From JACCTH01 sp050741915 (lineage in GTDB: Bacteria > Actinomycetota > Acidimicrobiia > Spongiisociales > ZC4RG35): 32,599 nucleotides of DNA. The stretch spans positions 1 to 32,599 of the forward strand of contig JBOGEX010000097.1 of NCBI GenBank assembly GCA_050741915.1, given 5' to 3'. The position numbers and the translations under genes were made by a program. The notes beneath the pieces were generated by a model, which worked only from the letters and a program-made list of their open reading frames with translations, ran no database searches and was not told the DNA's origin. Below are positions 32,537 through 32,599 of this stretch, one piece after another (the stretch's first letter is position 1; each line of letters opens with the position of its first letter).

Positions 32537-32599
32537 TCACGAGATCTCCACGCTGAGGAGAAGGTGCTGGACGGCTGGCAGGACCTCGGAGCGATCGAT
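32537..32599 (-). CDS. C-terminal end of an unidentified gene, partial
   Basis: A minus-strand frame open from the window edge reads IDRSEVLPAVQHLLLSVEIS and stops with TGA at 32537-32539. Twenty residues are too few to name a family. The position just upstream of a strong hairpin cluster is what a gene end would show, so it may be the tail of the gene before the SLH gene. It could also be chance. Confidence 0.35.
   Translation of the reverse strand: MDRSEVLPAVQHLLLSVEIS

Noticed and set aside
1..32599. tRNA or rRNA genes
   Set aside because: No TTCGA-type T-arm with a matching acceptor stem and no rRNA-like stretch was noticed by eye; a covariance-model search would be decisive.

Overview
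This is a high-GC window with dense genes, many GTG/TTG starts and ATGA/GTGA stop-start overlaps. It looks like a chromosomal segment of an actinobacterium. Three SLH repeats with the Cys-paired GC...CP...VTREQMATF pattern (31399-32325) and an Ala/Pro-rich E2 linker suggest an Acidimicrobiia-like lineage. That placement is inference; there is no rRNA or other taxonomic marker.

Left part (1-5005, minus strand): a secreted PQQ-type sugar dehydrogenase with PKD and LamG-like domains, cut by the window start; a CysQ-type phosphatase; and a fused ATP sulfurylase/APS kinase. The last two form a PAPS-making and PAP-clearing pair. Diverging from them (5150-13517, plus strand) is a tightly coupled eight-gene glycan operon: GT61 glycosyltransferase, FAD oxidoreductase, glucose-1-phosphate cytidylyltransferase-like protein, PIG-L deacetylase, UDP-xylose-synthase-like SDR, UDP-glucose dehydrogenase, RmlC-like epimerase and a SAF-domain dehydrogenase. 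A convergent sugar-phosphate transferase (13615-14334) could start the lipid-linked glycan.

Middle (14674-19252, plus strand): a lipoate operon of dihydrolipoyl dehydrogenase, a 2-oxoacid dehydrogenase E2, and a single protein fusing LipB (octanoyltransferase) to LipA (lipoyl synthase). The operon encodes the lipoylated E2, its E3 partner and both steps of lipoylation.

Right-centre (19152-27940): the most interesting region, a lasso-peptide-type RiPP locus. On the minus strand are a lasso-type cyclase, an HPr-kinase-like peptide kinase and a B2 transglutaminase-like leader protease, all overlapping. Diverging on the plus strand are a promoter, a 51-residue precursor that appears to use a CTG start and carries a perfect YxxPx(V)xxxGxxxxxT leader motif, an ABC exporter, a PqqD-like B1/RRE protein and a GT2. 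A nucleotidyltransferase and a second GT2 follow on the minus strand. The predicted core has no Asp/Glu at positions 7-9 after the expected cleavage site, so a classical lasso ring cannot form by the usual rule. The product may be a different macrocycle or linear peptide with tail phosphorylation or glycosylation.

Right end (28028-32599, minus strand): an SLC13/TrkA-C permease, a decayed patch where the start of an acyl-CoA dehydrogenase gene is joined to the end of a NitT/TauT-type ABC permease gene, a small conserved-looking protein, the SLH protein, and a GC-rich hairpin/tandem-repeat cluster against the 5' end of the SLH gene. I saw no tRNA, rRNA, CRISPR array or insertion sequence.
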